A model generated the notes under the pieces. The model did no database searches. It worked only from the letters and a program-made list of their open reading frames with translations, and was not told where the DNA came from. From Amycolatopsis alba DSM 44262 (GTDB lineage Bacteria > Actinomycetota > Actinomycetes > Mycobacteriales > Pseudonocardiaceae): a stretch of DNA of 64,000 nucleotides. The DNA is taken from positions 3,365,665-3,429,664 of the forward strand of contig NZ_KB913032.1 in assembly GCF_000384215.1 (NCBI RefSeq), in the 5' to 3' direction. A program made the translations under genes and the position numbers. Positions 1 to 8,906 of this stretch are shown piece by piece. Numbering within the stretch: the first letter of the stretch is position 1; every line of letters starts with the position of its first letter.

Positions 1-2
1 AC

Positions 3-758
3 ATTCGTGCTCTGCAGTCCTACCTTCGCACCACCGCGGCGAAGTTCCGCGAAACCGAGCGGATCGGGCCGTTCCTGGCCACCTACACGACCGGGAACGA
101 CCACATGTTCCTCAACTACGCGATCCCGGACAACGGCGGAACGCCCACCGCGCAGGACGTCGCGAAGCTGACCGAGGCGTTCCGCGCGCGCGGGCTCACG
201 CCGCGACTGGAGTTCCTGACCGAGGCCGTTCCCGAGGCAGAGGCCGTGCTCGTCGAAGGCGGCTACACCTTGGAACGGCGGATCCCGTTGATGGTCTGCC
301 CGCCGGGGCAGGTCGTCGAGCAGCCGATTCCCGCCGGGGCGGTCCTGAAGACGCCCGTCACCCCCGCCGAACTCCGGCTGATGATCCGCGCGCAGAACCT
401 GGCGTTCGGCGAACCCGACCCTGGTGAGCAGGTCGAACCGTCCCCCGCCCAGCTGAGCGGCGAGATGATCTCGGTCATGGCGCTCACCGAAACCGGTGAC
501 TGTGTCGGCGGCGGGGTCGCGACGGCGATCCTCGACGGCGCGAGCGAGATCGCCGGGATCGGGGTTCTCGACGGATATCGGCAGCGTGGGATCGCCGCGG
601 CGATCACGGAGCATTTGACACGTGAGGCCCACGCCCGTGGCGGCGACTCGGTGTTCCTGACACCGGGCGCCGGTCAGGCGGAACGCGTCTACGGCCGGGT
701 CGGCTTCACAACCGCGGCCGAATGCGTGCACCTGTCCGTCGTCCGGGAAACCGTCTGA
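3..758 (+). CDS. GNAT family N-acetyltransferase (5' end outside the window)
   Basis: Acyl-CoA-dependent N-acetyltransferase of unknown substrate. The reading frame is open from base 3, and alignment with the next gene shows only about the first seven codons are missing. The C-terminal half carries the GNAT core: a beta-strand segment GGGVATAILDGASEIAGI followed by the acetyl-CoA pyrophosphate loop RQRGIAAAI. The N-terminal half (LRTTAAKFRETERIGPF onward) is shared only with its neighbour and probably shapes the acceptor site. The stop is 13 bases before the GTG of the paralogue, so the two are probably co-transcribed. An ATG at 105 would remove conserved sequence and is not the true start. 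Confidence 0.85.
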   Translation: MRALQSYLRTTAAKFRETERIGPFLATYTTGNDHMFLNYAIPDNGGTPTAQDVAKLTEAFRARGLTPRLEFLTEAVPEAEAVLVEGGYTLERRIPLMVCPPGQVVEQPIPAGAVLKTPVTPAELRLMIRAQNLAFGEPDPGEQVEPSPAQLSGEMISVMALTETGDCVGGGVATAILDGASEIAGIGVLDGYRQRGIAAAITEHLTREAHARGGDSVFLTPGAGQAERVYGRVGFTTAAECVHLSVVRETV

Positions 759-771
759 AGGGCTCTCACCA

Positions 772-1530
772 GTGCATTCCGAGACGATTCGTTCTGTGCA
801 GTCCTACCTCCGCATCACCGCGGCGAAGTTCCACGAAACCGAGCGGGTCGGGCCGTTCCTGGCCATGTTCGACCCCGAGAGCGATTACTGCGGCTGCAAC
901 TACGCGATCCCCGACTTCGGTGCCGTTCCCACCGAGGACGAGGTGGCCCGGCTCACCGAGGCGTTCCGCAGGCGCGGGCGCGTGCCGAATCTGGACTTCC
1001 TGCGCGAAGCCGTTCCGGCTGCTGAAGCCGTGCTTGTCCAGTGCGGTTACACGCCGGAGCGGGGGCTCCCGTTCATGATCTGCACTCCGGAGCAGGTCGT
1101 CGAACGACCGAAACCGGCCGGGATCAGCCTGGTCGTCCCGAAGACCGTCGATGAGTTCCGGAAGATGATCCGGGCGCAGAATGTGGCCTTCGGGGAGGCA
1201 GATCCCGACGAGCACGTCGACCCGTTCCCGAGTCAGCTGAGCGGCGAAAGCACCTCGGTGATGGCTGTCGCCGAGAACGGCGAGGTCGTCGGCGGCGGGG
1301 TCGCGACGGGGATCATCGACGGCGCGAGCGAGATCCAGGGGATCGCGGTGATCGCGGAGTACCGGAGCCGCGGGATCGCCGGGGCGATGGCCGAGTATCT
1401 GACCCGTGAAGCTCACGCCCGCGGTGCCCGATCGGTGTTCCTGATACCGGCTCTCGGGCAGCGGGAACCCGTCTACGGCCCGGTCGGTTTCAAGACCGTG
1501 GCCGAAAGCGTGCGACTGTCACTCGTCTGA
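772..1530 (+). CDS. GNAT family N-acetyltransferase, tandem paralogue
   Basis: A complete 252-residue GNAT protein, homologous along its full length to the partial gene before it, including at DNA level. GTG at 772 is chosen because its product aligns with the first gene from the start. The acetyl-CoA loop RSRGIAGAM and the family strand GGGVATGIIDGASEI are present. The substrate is unknown. Its 3' end overlaps the convergent arfB gene by 12 bases. The pair reads as a recent tandem duplication; divergence in the N-terminal half (for example SDYCGCNY in place of GNDHMFLNY) suggests different acceptors. Confidence 0.88.
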   Translation: MHSETIRSVQSYLRITAAKFHETERVGPFLAMFDPESDYCGCNYAIPDFGAVPTEDEVARLTEAFRRRGRVPNLDFLREAVPAAEAVLVQCGYTPERGLPFMICTPEQVVERPKPAGISLVVPKTVDEFRKMIRAQNVAFGEADPDEHVDPFPSQLSGESTSVMAVAENGEVVGGGVATGIIDGASEIQGIAVIAEYRSRGIAGAMAEYLTREAHARGARSVFLIPALGQREPVYGPVGFKTVAESVRLSLV

Positions 1531-1950
1531 AAAACCGCCGCGGCGTGACTTCTTGACGTCGCCGCGGCGCTTCTTCGAGGCCAGGCGGCGTTCCTTCGAA
1601 CCTCTCGAAGGTTTGGTGGGACGCCGCTTGGCGGCCGGGGGCGCCGACGCGTCCAGCAGCAACATCACCAGGCGCGCCCGCGCGGCTTCCCGGTTCATCA
1701 GCTGGGAGCGGTGTTCGGACGCGGCGATCGTGACGACGCCGTCGACGAGACGCGACGAAAGCCGGTCCAGCATCCGGGCCCGGAGATGTTCCGGGACGGA
1801 AGCCGAACCGGCCACGTCGAAGGAAAGCTCGACCCGCGAGTCCGTGGTGTTCACGCCCTGCCCACCCGGACCCGACGACCGGGAGAACCGTTCGCTCAAT
1901 TCGGCACCAGGGATCACGAACCGGGTGCCGATCACCACGTCATCAGCCAC
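1519..1950 (-). CDS. arfB: Alternative ribosome-rescue factor ArfB (peptidyl-tRNA hydrolase)
   Basis: Rescues ribosomes stalled on non-stop mRNA by hydrolysing peptidyl-tRNA in the P site. The 143-residue protein has the release-factor catalytic GGQ at residues 29-31 (SGPGGQGVNTTDSRVEL). It ends in a strongly basic tail from about residue 105 (RRPTKPSRGSKERRLASKKR) that in this family inserts into the empty mRNA channel. Its short length and lack of codon-recognition domains separate it from RF1/RF2. It ends convergently with, and overlapping, the GNAT gene; purM begins the downstream block on the same strand. Confidence 0.93.
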   Translation of the reverse strand: MADDVVIGTRFVIPGAELSERFSRSSGPGGQGVNTTDSRVELSFDVAGSASVPEHLRARMLDRLSSRLVDGVVTIAASEHRSQLMNREAARARLVMLLLDASAPPAAKRRPTKPSRGSKERRLASKKRRGDVKKSRRGGFSDE

Positions 1951-1982
1951 GGACCCAGTGTGTCACCTTGGCTCAACCAGAT

Positions 1983-3053
<1,071 letters not shown>

Positions 3054-3083
3054 GGAAGCGGACTCCAACTCTGGAAGAAAGGA

Positions 3084-4622
3084 CTAGGGACGCCGGATGG
3101 CGTCTTCAGCACCGTACCCGGCAGGGCTGACGGGCTTCGCCGCGCCATTGACCGAGTCCAGGCTTTCCAGCAGGTGCTTCCCGATCATCGCGTCTTCGGG
3201 AAGCGCGATCGGGTACTCGCCGGAGAAGCAAGCGGTGCACAACCGCGACTTCGGCTGCTCCGAAGCCGCGACCAGCCCGTCCAGTGAGACGTAGCCCAAG
3301 GTGTCCGCTCCGATGGAGCGGCGGATGCCGTCGAGGTCGACGCCGTTGGCCACCAGTTCGGCGCGGGACGCGAAGTCGATCCCGTAGAAACACGGCCAGC
3401 GGACGGGCGGCGACGCGATCCGGACGTGCACCTCGAGCGCACCCGCCTCCCGCAGCATGCGGACGAGCGCGCGCTGGGTGTTGCCGCGGACGATGGAGTC
3501 GTCGACCACGACGAGCCGCTTGCCGCGGATGACGTCGCGCAGCGGGTTCAGCTTCAGCCGGATGCCCAGCTGGCGGATGGTCTGCGACGGCTGGATGAAG
3601 GTGCGGCCGACATAGGCGTTCTTCACCAGGCCGGTGCCGTAGGGGATGCCGGAGCCCTGCGCGTAGCCGATGGCGGCCGGGGTGCCGGATTCGGGCACCG
3701 GCATGACCAGGTCGGCGTCGGCCGGATGCTCGGCGGCGAGCTTGCGGCCGATCTCGACACGGGTCGCGTGCACGCTGCGGCCGGCGATCGAGGTGTCGGG
3801 GCGCGCGAGGTACACGTACTCGAAGACACAGCCCTTGGGCTCGGGGTTCGCGAACCGCGAGGAGCGCAGGCCCTCCGCGTCGATCGCGATGAGCTCACCG
3901 GGCTCGACCTCGCGGACGAACGACGCGCCGCAGATGTCCAGCGCGGCCGTCTCGCTCGCGACCACCCAGCCGCGTTCGAGCCTGCCGAGCACCAGCGGGT
4001 GCACCCCGTGCGGGTCGCGCGCGGCGTACAAGGTGGACTCGTCGGCGAAGACCAGGCAGAACGCGCCCTTGAGGGTGGGCAGCAGTTCCAGCGCGGCGGC
4101 TTCGATGCCCTTGTCCGCGGCGTTGGCCGCGAGCAGCCCGCACACCAGGTCGGAGTCGCTGGACGAACCTGTCAGGCCCGCGTGCGGCTTGAGCCCGGCT
4201 TCGACAGTGCGATCGCGGAGCTCGGCGGTGTTGACGAGGTTGCCGTTGTGTGCGAAGGACAGTCCGCTGCCGGTGGCGGTGGTGCGGAAGATCGGCTGCG
4301 CGTTCTCCCAGATGGTCGCGCCGGTGGTCGAGTAGCGGCAGTGCCCGACGGCGATATGTCCCTGCAGCGACTGCAGGACCTGCTCGTCGAACACCTGGCT
4401 GACCAGGCCGAGATCCTTGAAGACGACGATCTGCGAACCGTCGGAGACCGAGATGCCGGCCGCTTCCTGGCCGCGGTGCTGAAGTGCGTAGAGCCCGTAG
4501 TAGGTCAGCTTCGCGACCTCTTCTCCGGGCGCCCAGACACCGAAGACACCGCATTCCTCGCGGGGTTCCGGATCGGGCTGGTCGGTCACGGGCTGTCCGG
4601 CGAGGGACGGGTCGGAAACCAC
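3084..4622 (-). CDS. purF: Amidophosphoribosyltransferase
   Basis: First committed step of purine synthesis: PRPP plus glutamine gives phosphoribosylamine. The 512-residue protein has a 23-residue propeptide that must be cleaved to expose catalytic Cys24 (EECGVFGVWAPG). The Ntn glutaminase domain comes first (HRGQEAAGI, GHCRYSTTG, HNGNLVN), then the phosphoribosyltransferase domain with the PRPP loop VVVDDSIVRGNT. Near the C-terminus LCTACFSG matches the iron-sulphur ligands of the Bacillus-type enzyme. GTG start with GGGAG seven bases upstream. It heads the purF-purM transcript. Confidence 0.97.
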   Translation of the reverse strand: MVSDPSLAGQPVTDQPDPEPREECGVFGVWAPGEEVAKLTYYGLYALQHRGQEAAGISVSDGSQIVVFKDLGLVSQVFDEQVLQSLQGHIAVGHCRYSTTGATIWENAQPIFRTTATGSGLSFAHNGNLVNTAELRDRTVEAGLKPHAGLTGSSSDSDLVCGLLAANAADKGIEAAALELLPTLKGAFCLVFADESTLYAARDPHGVHPLVLGRLERGWVVASETAALDICGASFVREVEPGELIAIDAEGLRSSRFANPEPKGCVFEYVYLARPDTSIAGRSVHATRVEIGRKLAAEHPADADLVMPVPESGTPAAIGYAQGSGIPYGTGLVKNAYVGRTFIQPSQTIRQLGIRLKLNPLRDVIRGKRLVVVDDSIVRGNTQRALVRMLREAGALEVHVRIASPPVRWPCFYGIDFASRAELVANGVDLDGIRRSIGADTLGYVSLDGLVAASEQPKSRLCTACFSGEYPIALPEDAMIGKHLLESLDSVNGAAKPVSPAGYGAEDAIRRP

Positions 4623-4777
4623 CGAGGTGCTCCCAGGGAGAAAGAGGGCAGGCCGCCACCAGTGTAAACGGTGGGGCGTAGATCAACGCGCCGCGCGACG
4701 TGGCACTGGACACGCTTTGAGCTGTCACACTGAGTGAACCCGCAGCCGCGATCGACGTCGGCAGGGTTCCCTATGAC

Positions 4778-4856
4778 CGTGAGTGACGGGCAGGTGTCAA
4801 GGCCCGGCACTCACGACCCCCGACCAGCCGACCGCTCCCCCTCGACAGAGGCGGTC
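4778..4856. terminator. Two hairpins in the 252-base gap between purF and the DUF397 operon
   Basis: The gap 4623-4874 has no gene. It holds an inverted repeat CGTGAGTGACGGGC (4778-4791) against GCCCGGCACTCACG (4802-4815, one mismatch) and a second stem GACCGC/GCGGTC (4830-4835 and 4851-4856) just beyond the stop of the 4875-5276 gene. They could end the leftward DUF397 operon; no U-tract is visible. The purF promoter must lie in the remaining part, which I cannot resolve. Confidence 0.4.
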
Positions 4857-4874
4857 GACTGTGCTTGAGGGCAA

Positions 4875-5276
4875 CTAGCTCGCGGCGAGCCACTTGGACG
4901 TGCCGCCGCGGCCTGGGACCCAGCAGCCCTTGGACACGGTCTCCGGGAGGAGCAGCGAGCCGGGGGTCCGTTCGTCCGGAAGCGCGAGCAGTGCCGTCAG
5001 CACCGTCGCCGCGTCACCGGCTGTCTGCCACAGCCGGACCTCGGGTTCGAGGATGTCTTCCTCGGTGCCGGGCATACGGGTCGCGATGACATCGTCCTCG
5101 GCGTTGAGCCGGACCACGTCGACCACGTTGTCGTGGACCCGCACGCCGACCACGGCGATGACCTCGCCGTTCGCGTCGCACGGGTGCACGAACTGATACC
5201 CGCGGTTGATCAGTTCCTGCAGACCGCTTTCGATGTCGGTGATTTCCGCGGTGATGGTGTCACCCGAGAACGTCAT
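4875..5276 (-). CDS. Conserved hypothetical protein downstream of DUF397 gene
   Basis: A 133-residue soluble protein I do not recognise beyond an actinobacterial hypothetical. It is acidic, has no signal peptide or membrane segment, and contains VIAVVGVRVHDNVVDVVRLNAEDDVIA followed by a hydrophobic helix GDAATVLTALLAL. Its ATG overlaps the end of the DUF397 gene by 17 bases, so the two are translationally linked and belong to the XRE-DUF397 operon. A role in the same regulatory unit is inference from position only. Confidence 0.75.
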   Translation of the reverse strand: MTFSGDTITAEITDIESGLQELINRGYQFVHPCDANGEVIAVVGVRVHDNVVDVVRLNAEDDVIATRMPGTEEDILEPEVRLWQTAGDAATVLTALLALPDERTPGSLLLPETVSKGCWVPGRGGTSKWLAAS

Positions 5277-5499
5277 CGAATTCGCCGTCCTTGGCGCCCG
5301 CGAGGAACGCGGCCATCTCGGCCTGGGTGTAGATCAACGCAGGCCCGGTCGGGAAACGCGAGTTGCGCATCGCGATCTCGCCGGACGCGAGCGGCGCCAC
5401 CTCGACGCAGTTGCCGATCGCGTTGCTGTAGCTGGCTTTGCGCCATTGCGCGCCGGTAAGCCGATCGGCCGGGATGCCGTTGTCGAACTGTTCAGCCAT
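5260..5499 (-). CDS. DUF397 domain protein
   Basis: A 79-residue DUF397 protein. The family signature is seen as WRKASYSNAIGNCVEVAPL followed by AMRNSRFPTGPALIYTQAEMAAFLAGAKDGEFD. In Streptomyces such small proteins pair with an XRE/DUF5753 regulator and influence development and antibiotic production; here the XRE gene lies directly upstream on the same strand. ATG at 5499 is chosen because GGGGAAGG lies eight bases before it; a GTG nine bases upstream is possible but worse placed. Its end overlaps the next gene. Confidence 0.9.
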   Translation of the reverse strand: MAEQFDNGIPADRLTGAQWRKASYSNAIGNCVEVAPLASGEIAMRNSRFPTGPALIYTQAEMAAFLAGAKDGEFDDVLG

Positions 5500-5533
5500 G
5501 GTCCCCACCTTCCCCGACAGAAAACTTCGGGCG

Positions 5534-5631
5534 ATGCATCTGCATGTGCATTTGCCTGTGATCCCAAAGTTAGCACGTGTGACTGCAACGGTAAATGCAC
5601 GTGCAGAAGTTTCTGCAGAATTCGCGTGCAG
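5534..5631. promoter_or_regulatory. TGCA-rich inverted-repeat cluster upstream of the DUF397 gene
   Basis: The 284-base gap between the XRE gene and DUF397 contains TGCATGTGCATTTG (5541-5554) and its near inverse TAAATGCACGTGCA (5592-5605), 12 of 14 positions complementary, plus GATGCATCTGCA before and TTCTGCAGAATTCGCGTGCA after. It is AT-richer than its surroundings. Its position in front of DUF397 suggests an operator, with the adjacent XRE regulator the first candidate ligand; binding is inference. Confidence 0.45.
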
Positions 5632-5783
5632 TGATGACTCAAGTCATCCTTCGTACCACTAACGCGTGACGATCACAGCCACCATCGGGTGAACAACCAC
5701 TACACGTGGCCGCGTTTTCGGGGTCACGCAAGAAAACCTCGTGAGTCACCGGGGCGGTGGACAACCCCACAACGGTGAGCGGC

Positions 5784-6662
5784 TCAGATTTCCGCGCGGC
5801 GCTTCATGAGCATCTGGCGGCTGCGGTCCGGCGTCTCCGCGTCGACCGCGAGCATGTCCAGCGCCCGGCTGTACCGCTCGATCTCGTCGCGCTTGTCGAT
5901 GTAGTGCGCGCCGGTCAGGTACTCGGTGTAGGCGATGTTCGGCAGTTCCTCTTCCGCGAACCTGAGCAGCGAGAACGCGCTGTCGGCGGAGTAACCGCTC
6001 CGGTCGAACGGGAGGACCTGGACCGAGATGTTCGGCTGCTGGATCATCTCCAGCAGGTAGTCGATCTGACCCTTGAGCACCTCGCGGTCGCCGATCGGCC
6101 GGTGGAGCACCGACTCGTCGAGCACCAGCCACAACCGCGGCGCGTCCGGCCGGGACAGCATCTTCTGCCGCCGCATCCGCAGCACGACCCGGCGGTCGAT
6201 CTGCTCGTTGACCATGTCCTTGCGGCCGTGGCTCATGATCGCCCGCGCGTAGTCCTCGGTCTGCAGCAGGCCCGTGACGTACAGCGGCTCCCAGACCTGG
6301 ATCCGGGCCGCGGCCTCTTCGAGCCCGACGAGGTCGTTGAACCAGCTCGGCATCAGGTCGCCGTAGCGGCGCCACCAACCCGGCTCGTTCGACTCCTTGA
6401 CCATGTCGAGGAACTGCTGCCGCTCACCGGGATCGGTCATCCCGTACATGGTCAGCAGATCGGCGACGTCGCGTTCCTTGAACCCGACGCGGCCGAGTTC
6501 GAGACGGCTGATCTTCGATTCGGAACCCCGGATGCTGTAGCCGGCCTCCTGGCGCGTGATGCCCGCGTCCTCACGCATCCGCCGGAGCTGAGACCCGAGG
6601 ATCATCCGCCGTGCGGTGGGACCCAGGGACTGCTCACCGCCGGACGGGGTGACCGCGTTCAT
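5784..6662 (-). CDS. XRE-family transcriptional regulator with DUF5753 domain
   Basis: A 292-residue DNA-binding regulator. Residues about 15-70 form a lambda-repressor helix-turn-helix (LGSQLRRMREDAGITRQEAG, SESKISRLELGR); the rest is the DUF5753 domain found in Streptomyces XRE regulators that partner DUF397 proteins (WVPLYVTGLLQT-like segment WEPLYVTGLLQTEDYAR, then VLRMRRQKMLSRPDAP and VQVLPFDRSGYS). ATG at 6662 is chosen over an upstream in-frame start because AAAGG precedes it by about ten bases and the product matches the family's usual length. It is divergent from the methyltransferase gene and lies upstream of the DUF397 pair. Confidence 0.93.
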   Translation of the reverse strand: MNAVTPSGGEQSLGPTARRMILGSQLRRMREDAGITRQEAGYSIRGSESKISRLELGRVGFKERDVADLLTMYGMTDPGERQQFLDMVKESNEPGWWRRYGDLMPSWFNDLVGLEEAAARIQVWEPLYVTGLLQTEDYARAIMSHGRKDMVNEQIDRRVVLRMRRQKMLSRPDAPRLWLVLDESVLHRPIGDREVLKGQIDYLLEMIQQPNISVQVLPFDRSGYSADSAFSLLRFAEEELPNIAYTEYLTGAHYIDKRDEIERYSRALDMLAVDAETPDRSRQMLMKRRAEI

Positions 6663-6781
6663 CGACCGGGGACCTTTCGTACGACAACACTCGCCAGGGG
6701 ACAAGCCGGTTACTGAAAGTACACGTTTGGACCTCGACACGACAGGGATGGCTCGGTTTACCCGTCGCGTACGTGGTTCTA

Positions 6782-6793
6782 CTCTACGTAGAG
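6782..6793. promoter_or_regulatory. Perfect 12-base palindrome between XRE and methyltransferase genes
   Basis: CTCTACGTAGAG is a perfect dyad, 36 bases before the methyltransferase ATG and 120 bases before the XRE start, in the shared 166-base divergent promoter region. It is a good candidate operator for autoregulation by the XRE protein and co-control of the methyltransferase. Supported by symmetry and position only. Confidence 0.45.
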
Positions 6794-6828
6794 CCCGAGA
6801 CTTCCGACACAGTTTTGTGAGGTTAAAG

Positions 6829-7662
6829 ATGCCCGACGCCCCGACGCGGACGGAACGAGTGCCAGTGGGTGTCGACCCGACGCGGGCCAGCATCGCACGG
6901 GTGTACGACGCCTTCCTGCTCGGCAAGGACAACTACGAGATCGACCGGGAGGTCCTGCACAAGGTCCAGCAGGCGGCCCCGGAGGCTCAGGACCTGGCCA
7001 CCGAGAACCGCGGCTTCCTGATCCGCGCGTGCCGGTTCATCGCCAGCCAGACGGGCATCACCCAGTTCCTCGACCTGGGATCCGGCCTGCCGACGGCCGA
7101 GAACACGCATCAGGTGGTCCAGCGGATCAACCCGGAGATCAAGGTCGTCTACGTCGACAACGACCCGGTCGTCCTCGCGCACGGGCGCGCCCTGCTCGAG
7201 GAGAACGAGAACACCCACTTCGTCTCGGACGACATCTTCGAGCCGGAGCGGATCCTGGAGAACCCGGACATCCTCCGGCACATCGACTTCACGCAGCCGA
7301 TCGCGTTGCTGCAGCTCGGGACACTGCACCACTACAGTGGGCCCAAGGACCAGCCCGCCAAGATCATGAAGAAATACATCGACGCGCTGCCGTCGGGTTC
7401 GTACGTGGCGATTTCGCACTTCTCCGACCCGGAGGACGAGCTGTCCGAGGTCGCCCGCAAGATGGAGGACTTCTTCATCCACAGCCCGATGGGCTCGGGC
7501 ACCTTCCGCACCAAGGCCGAGATCGAGGCGCTGTTCCACGACCTCGAAATGGTCGAGCCCGGCGTCAAGCTGTGCGTCGACTGGTGGCCGGACGGCCCGC
7601 GGATCAAGGAGCTCAACGCGGCTCAGCGGACCATCTCCGGTGGCATCGGCCGCAAGGCGTAA
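6829..7662 (+). CDS. SAM-dependent methyltransferase, PF04672 family
   Basis: A 277-residue class I methyltransferase of the actinobacterial PF04672 (formerly DUF574) group; the substrate is unknown. It begins with the family hallmark PTRASIARVYDAFLLGKDNY, then the SAM-binding loop LDLGSGLPT (residues 81-89) and the acidic strand VVYVDNDP. ATG at 6829 follows GAGG by six bases; the frame is open further upstream but without a ribosome site. It is divergent from the XRE regulator and ends before a palindromic element. A paralogue lies at 43637-44458. Confidence 0.92.
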   Translation: MPDAPTRTERVPVGVDPTRASIARVYDAFLLGKDNYEIDREVLHKVQQAAPEAQDLATENRGFLIRACRFIASQTGITQFLDLGSGLPTAENTHQVVQRINPEIKVVYVDNDPVVLAHGRALLEENENTHFVSDDIFEPERILENPDILRHIDFTQPIALLQLGTLHHYSGPKDQPAKIMKKYIDALPSGSYVAISHFSDPEDELSEVARKMEDFFIHSPMGSGTFRTKAEIEALFHDLEMVEPGVKLCVDWWPDGPRIKELNAAQRTISGGIGRKA

Positions 7663-7680
7663 GACCGCCCAGCTGCTGCG

Positions 7681-7727
7681 ATGAACGGTCCGTTCCTTGC
7701 GAAATCTGCAAGGAACGGACCGTTCAT
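7681..7727. terminator. Bidirectional hairpin, 20-bp perfect arms
   Basis: ATGAACGGTCCGTTCCTTGC (7681-7700) is repeated perfectly inverted at 7708-7727 around a 7-base loop. It sits between two genes that converge (methyltransferase and SCP2-like), where a shared terminator is expected. The same arm core recurs at 20115-20169 and 53795-53840, so it is also a dispersed repeat. Confidence 0.75.
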
Positions 7728-7744
7728 TGCCTGCCGGAGCGGGG

Positions 7745-8125
7745 TCACAGGCGGACCAGCGGCAGCCAGTGGGCCAGATCGGCGCGCGTCCCCGAGGCGG
7801 TGACCCGTCCCGTCTCGACCGCGTCGGCCCAGCCGAGCAGCCCGGTCGCCAGTTCCAGCCACGTGCGCGGATCCGTTTCGACGACGTTCGGCGGCGTCCC
7901 GCGCGTATGGCGCAATCCTTCGACACACTGCACAGCCGCGAACGGCGGCACCCGCACTTCGACACTCTTCCCCGGCGCGTCCGAGGCCAGCGTCCGCAGG
8001 CTCAGCCGGACCGCCGCGGCCAGTTCGGGCCGCGCCGGATCCGGGCCGGATCCGCTCAACCAAGGGGAGATCGCCGTGATCGCGGCACGTAACTCAGCGG
8101 GGTCGACCGAACGCGAAGAGGCCAT
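7745..8125 (-). CDS. Sterol-carrier-family (SCP2-like) protein
   Basis: A 126-residue cytoplasmic protein resembling the small 'sterol carrier family' proteins found beside purF/purM in mycobacteria and relatives; the ligand and role are unknown. Visible are ELAAAVRLSLRTLASDAPG, then the strand region SVEVRVPPFAAVQCVEG and the C-terminal helix WLELATGLLGWADAVETGRV ending in DLAHWLPLV. No signal peptide. It is divergent from the 8140 gene with 14 bases between the starts and converges on the methyltransferase across a hairpin. Confidence 0.75.
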   Translation of the reverse strand: MASSRSVDPAELRAAITAISPWLSGSGPDPARPELAAAVRLSLRTLASDAPGKSVEVRVPPFAAVQCVEGLRHTRGTPPNVVETDPRTWLELATGLLGWADAVETGRVTASGTRADLAHWLPLVRL

Positions 8126-8139
8126 GGGAGAACAGTAGA

Positions 8140-8805
8140 GTGAGCGCGAACAAACCTTCAGGCACCCGGAACGTGGGGATGGCGATGGCGCAGCGGGACG
8201 AGGCGGATCGGTTGGCGTCGAGCCCGGCGGGCAAGCGGAAACCGGGCAAGCCGAAGATCACCGAAGAGATGCGCGCCAACGCCAAGGCCAACCCCAACAG
8301 CTGGCTTTATGTCATCGACGAGGCCTTCGACCCCGACGGCCCGGTGCCGTCCTGGGCGGTCGTCGGCGCGTACCCGGTGAACGGCGGGGGCGAGATCGTC
8401 GAGGACTTCCACCCCAACGACCGCTACCGGCCCTCGCCGAAGGCGCTCGGCTTCCCGGAGCCGCGTAACGACCTCGAGCAGCTGCTCCAGCTGGTGCGCA
8501 CGAACCACCGTCCGGCCGCCGACCTGCCGCGGGTCTTCCTCGACTCGACGCTGTTCGTCTACGCCCTTTCGCCGGTGCAGCGCACGGTGATCGGCTTCCA
8601 CAACGTCGACGGCCAGGTGCTCGTGCCCGCGTACACGGCCAAGTCGCTGGTCCCGCGTGAATGGCCGCACGCCCGCGCGGTGCTGGGCCGGGACATGGTC
8701 CCGCTGCTCGCCGGGCACCCCGTGACCCTCAATCCCCACGATCGGCTCACCGCGATCATCCCCTCGGAGCACCTCGACAAGGCCCTTTCGGACGAGCGCC
8801 GTTAG
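8140..8805 (+). CDS. Type VII secretion-associated protein (putative)
   Basis: A 221-residue soluble protein resembling a family named type VII secretion system-associated from its occurrence near ESX genes. The recognisable part is PNSWLYVIDEAFDPDGPVPS, then VVGAYPVNGGGEIVEDFHPN and RYRPSPKALGFPEPRNDLEQ; the second half (PVQRTVIGFHNVDGQVLVPAYTAKSLVP) is less conserved. GTG at 8140 has GGGAG nine bases upstream. Its biochemical role is unknown, and no ESX apparatus gene lies beside it. The ESX substrate locus at 46-51 kb is the nearest related cluster. Confidence 0.65.
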   Translation: MSANKPSGTRNVGMAMAQRDEADRLASSPAGKRKPGKPKITEEMRANAKANPNSWLYVIDEAFDPDGPVPSWAVVGAYPVNGGGEIVEDFHPNDRYRPSPKALGFPEPRNDLEQLLQLVRTNHRPAADLPRVFLDSTLFVYALSPVQRTVIGFHNVDGQVLVPAYTAKSLVPREWPHARAVLGRDMVPLLAGHPVTLNPHDRLTAIIPSEHLDKALSDERR

Positions 8806-8906
8806 GGCTCGATTAACCCACTCGGCCCAATTTATTCAGGGCAAAAGCAACTCTTTCGGGTGATGTTCGAGTCGCTGATTCTCTTTTCCCGAGGGATCGT
8901 GGCGAC

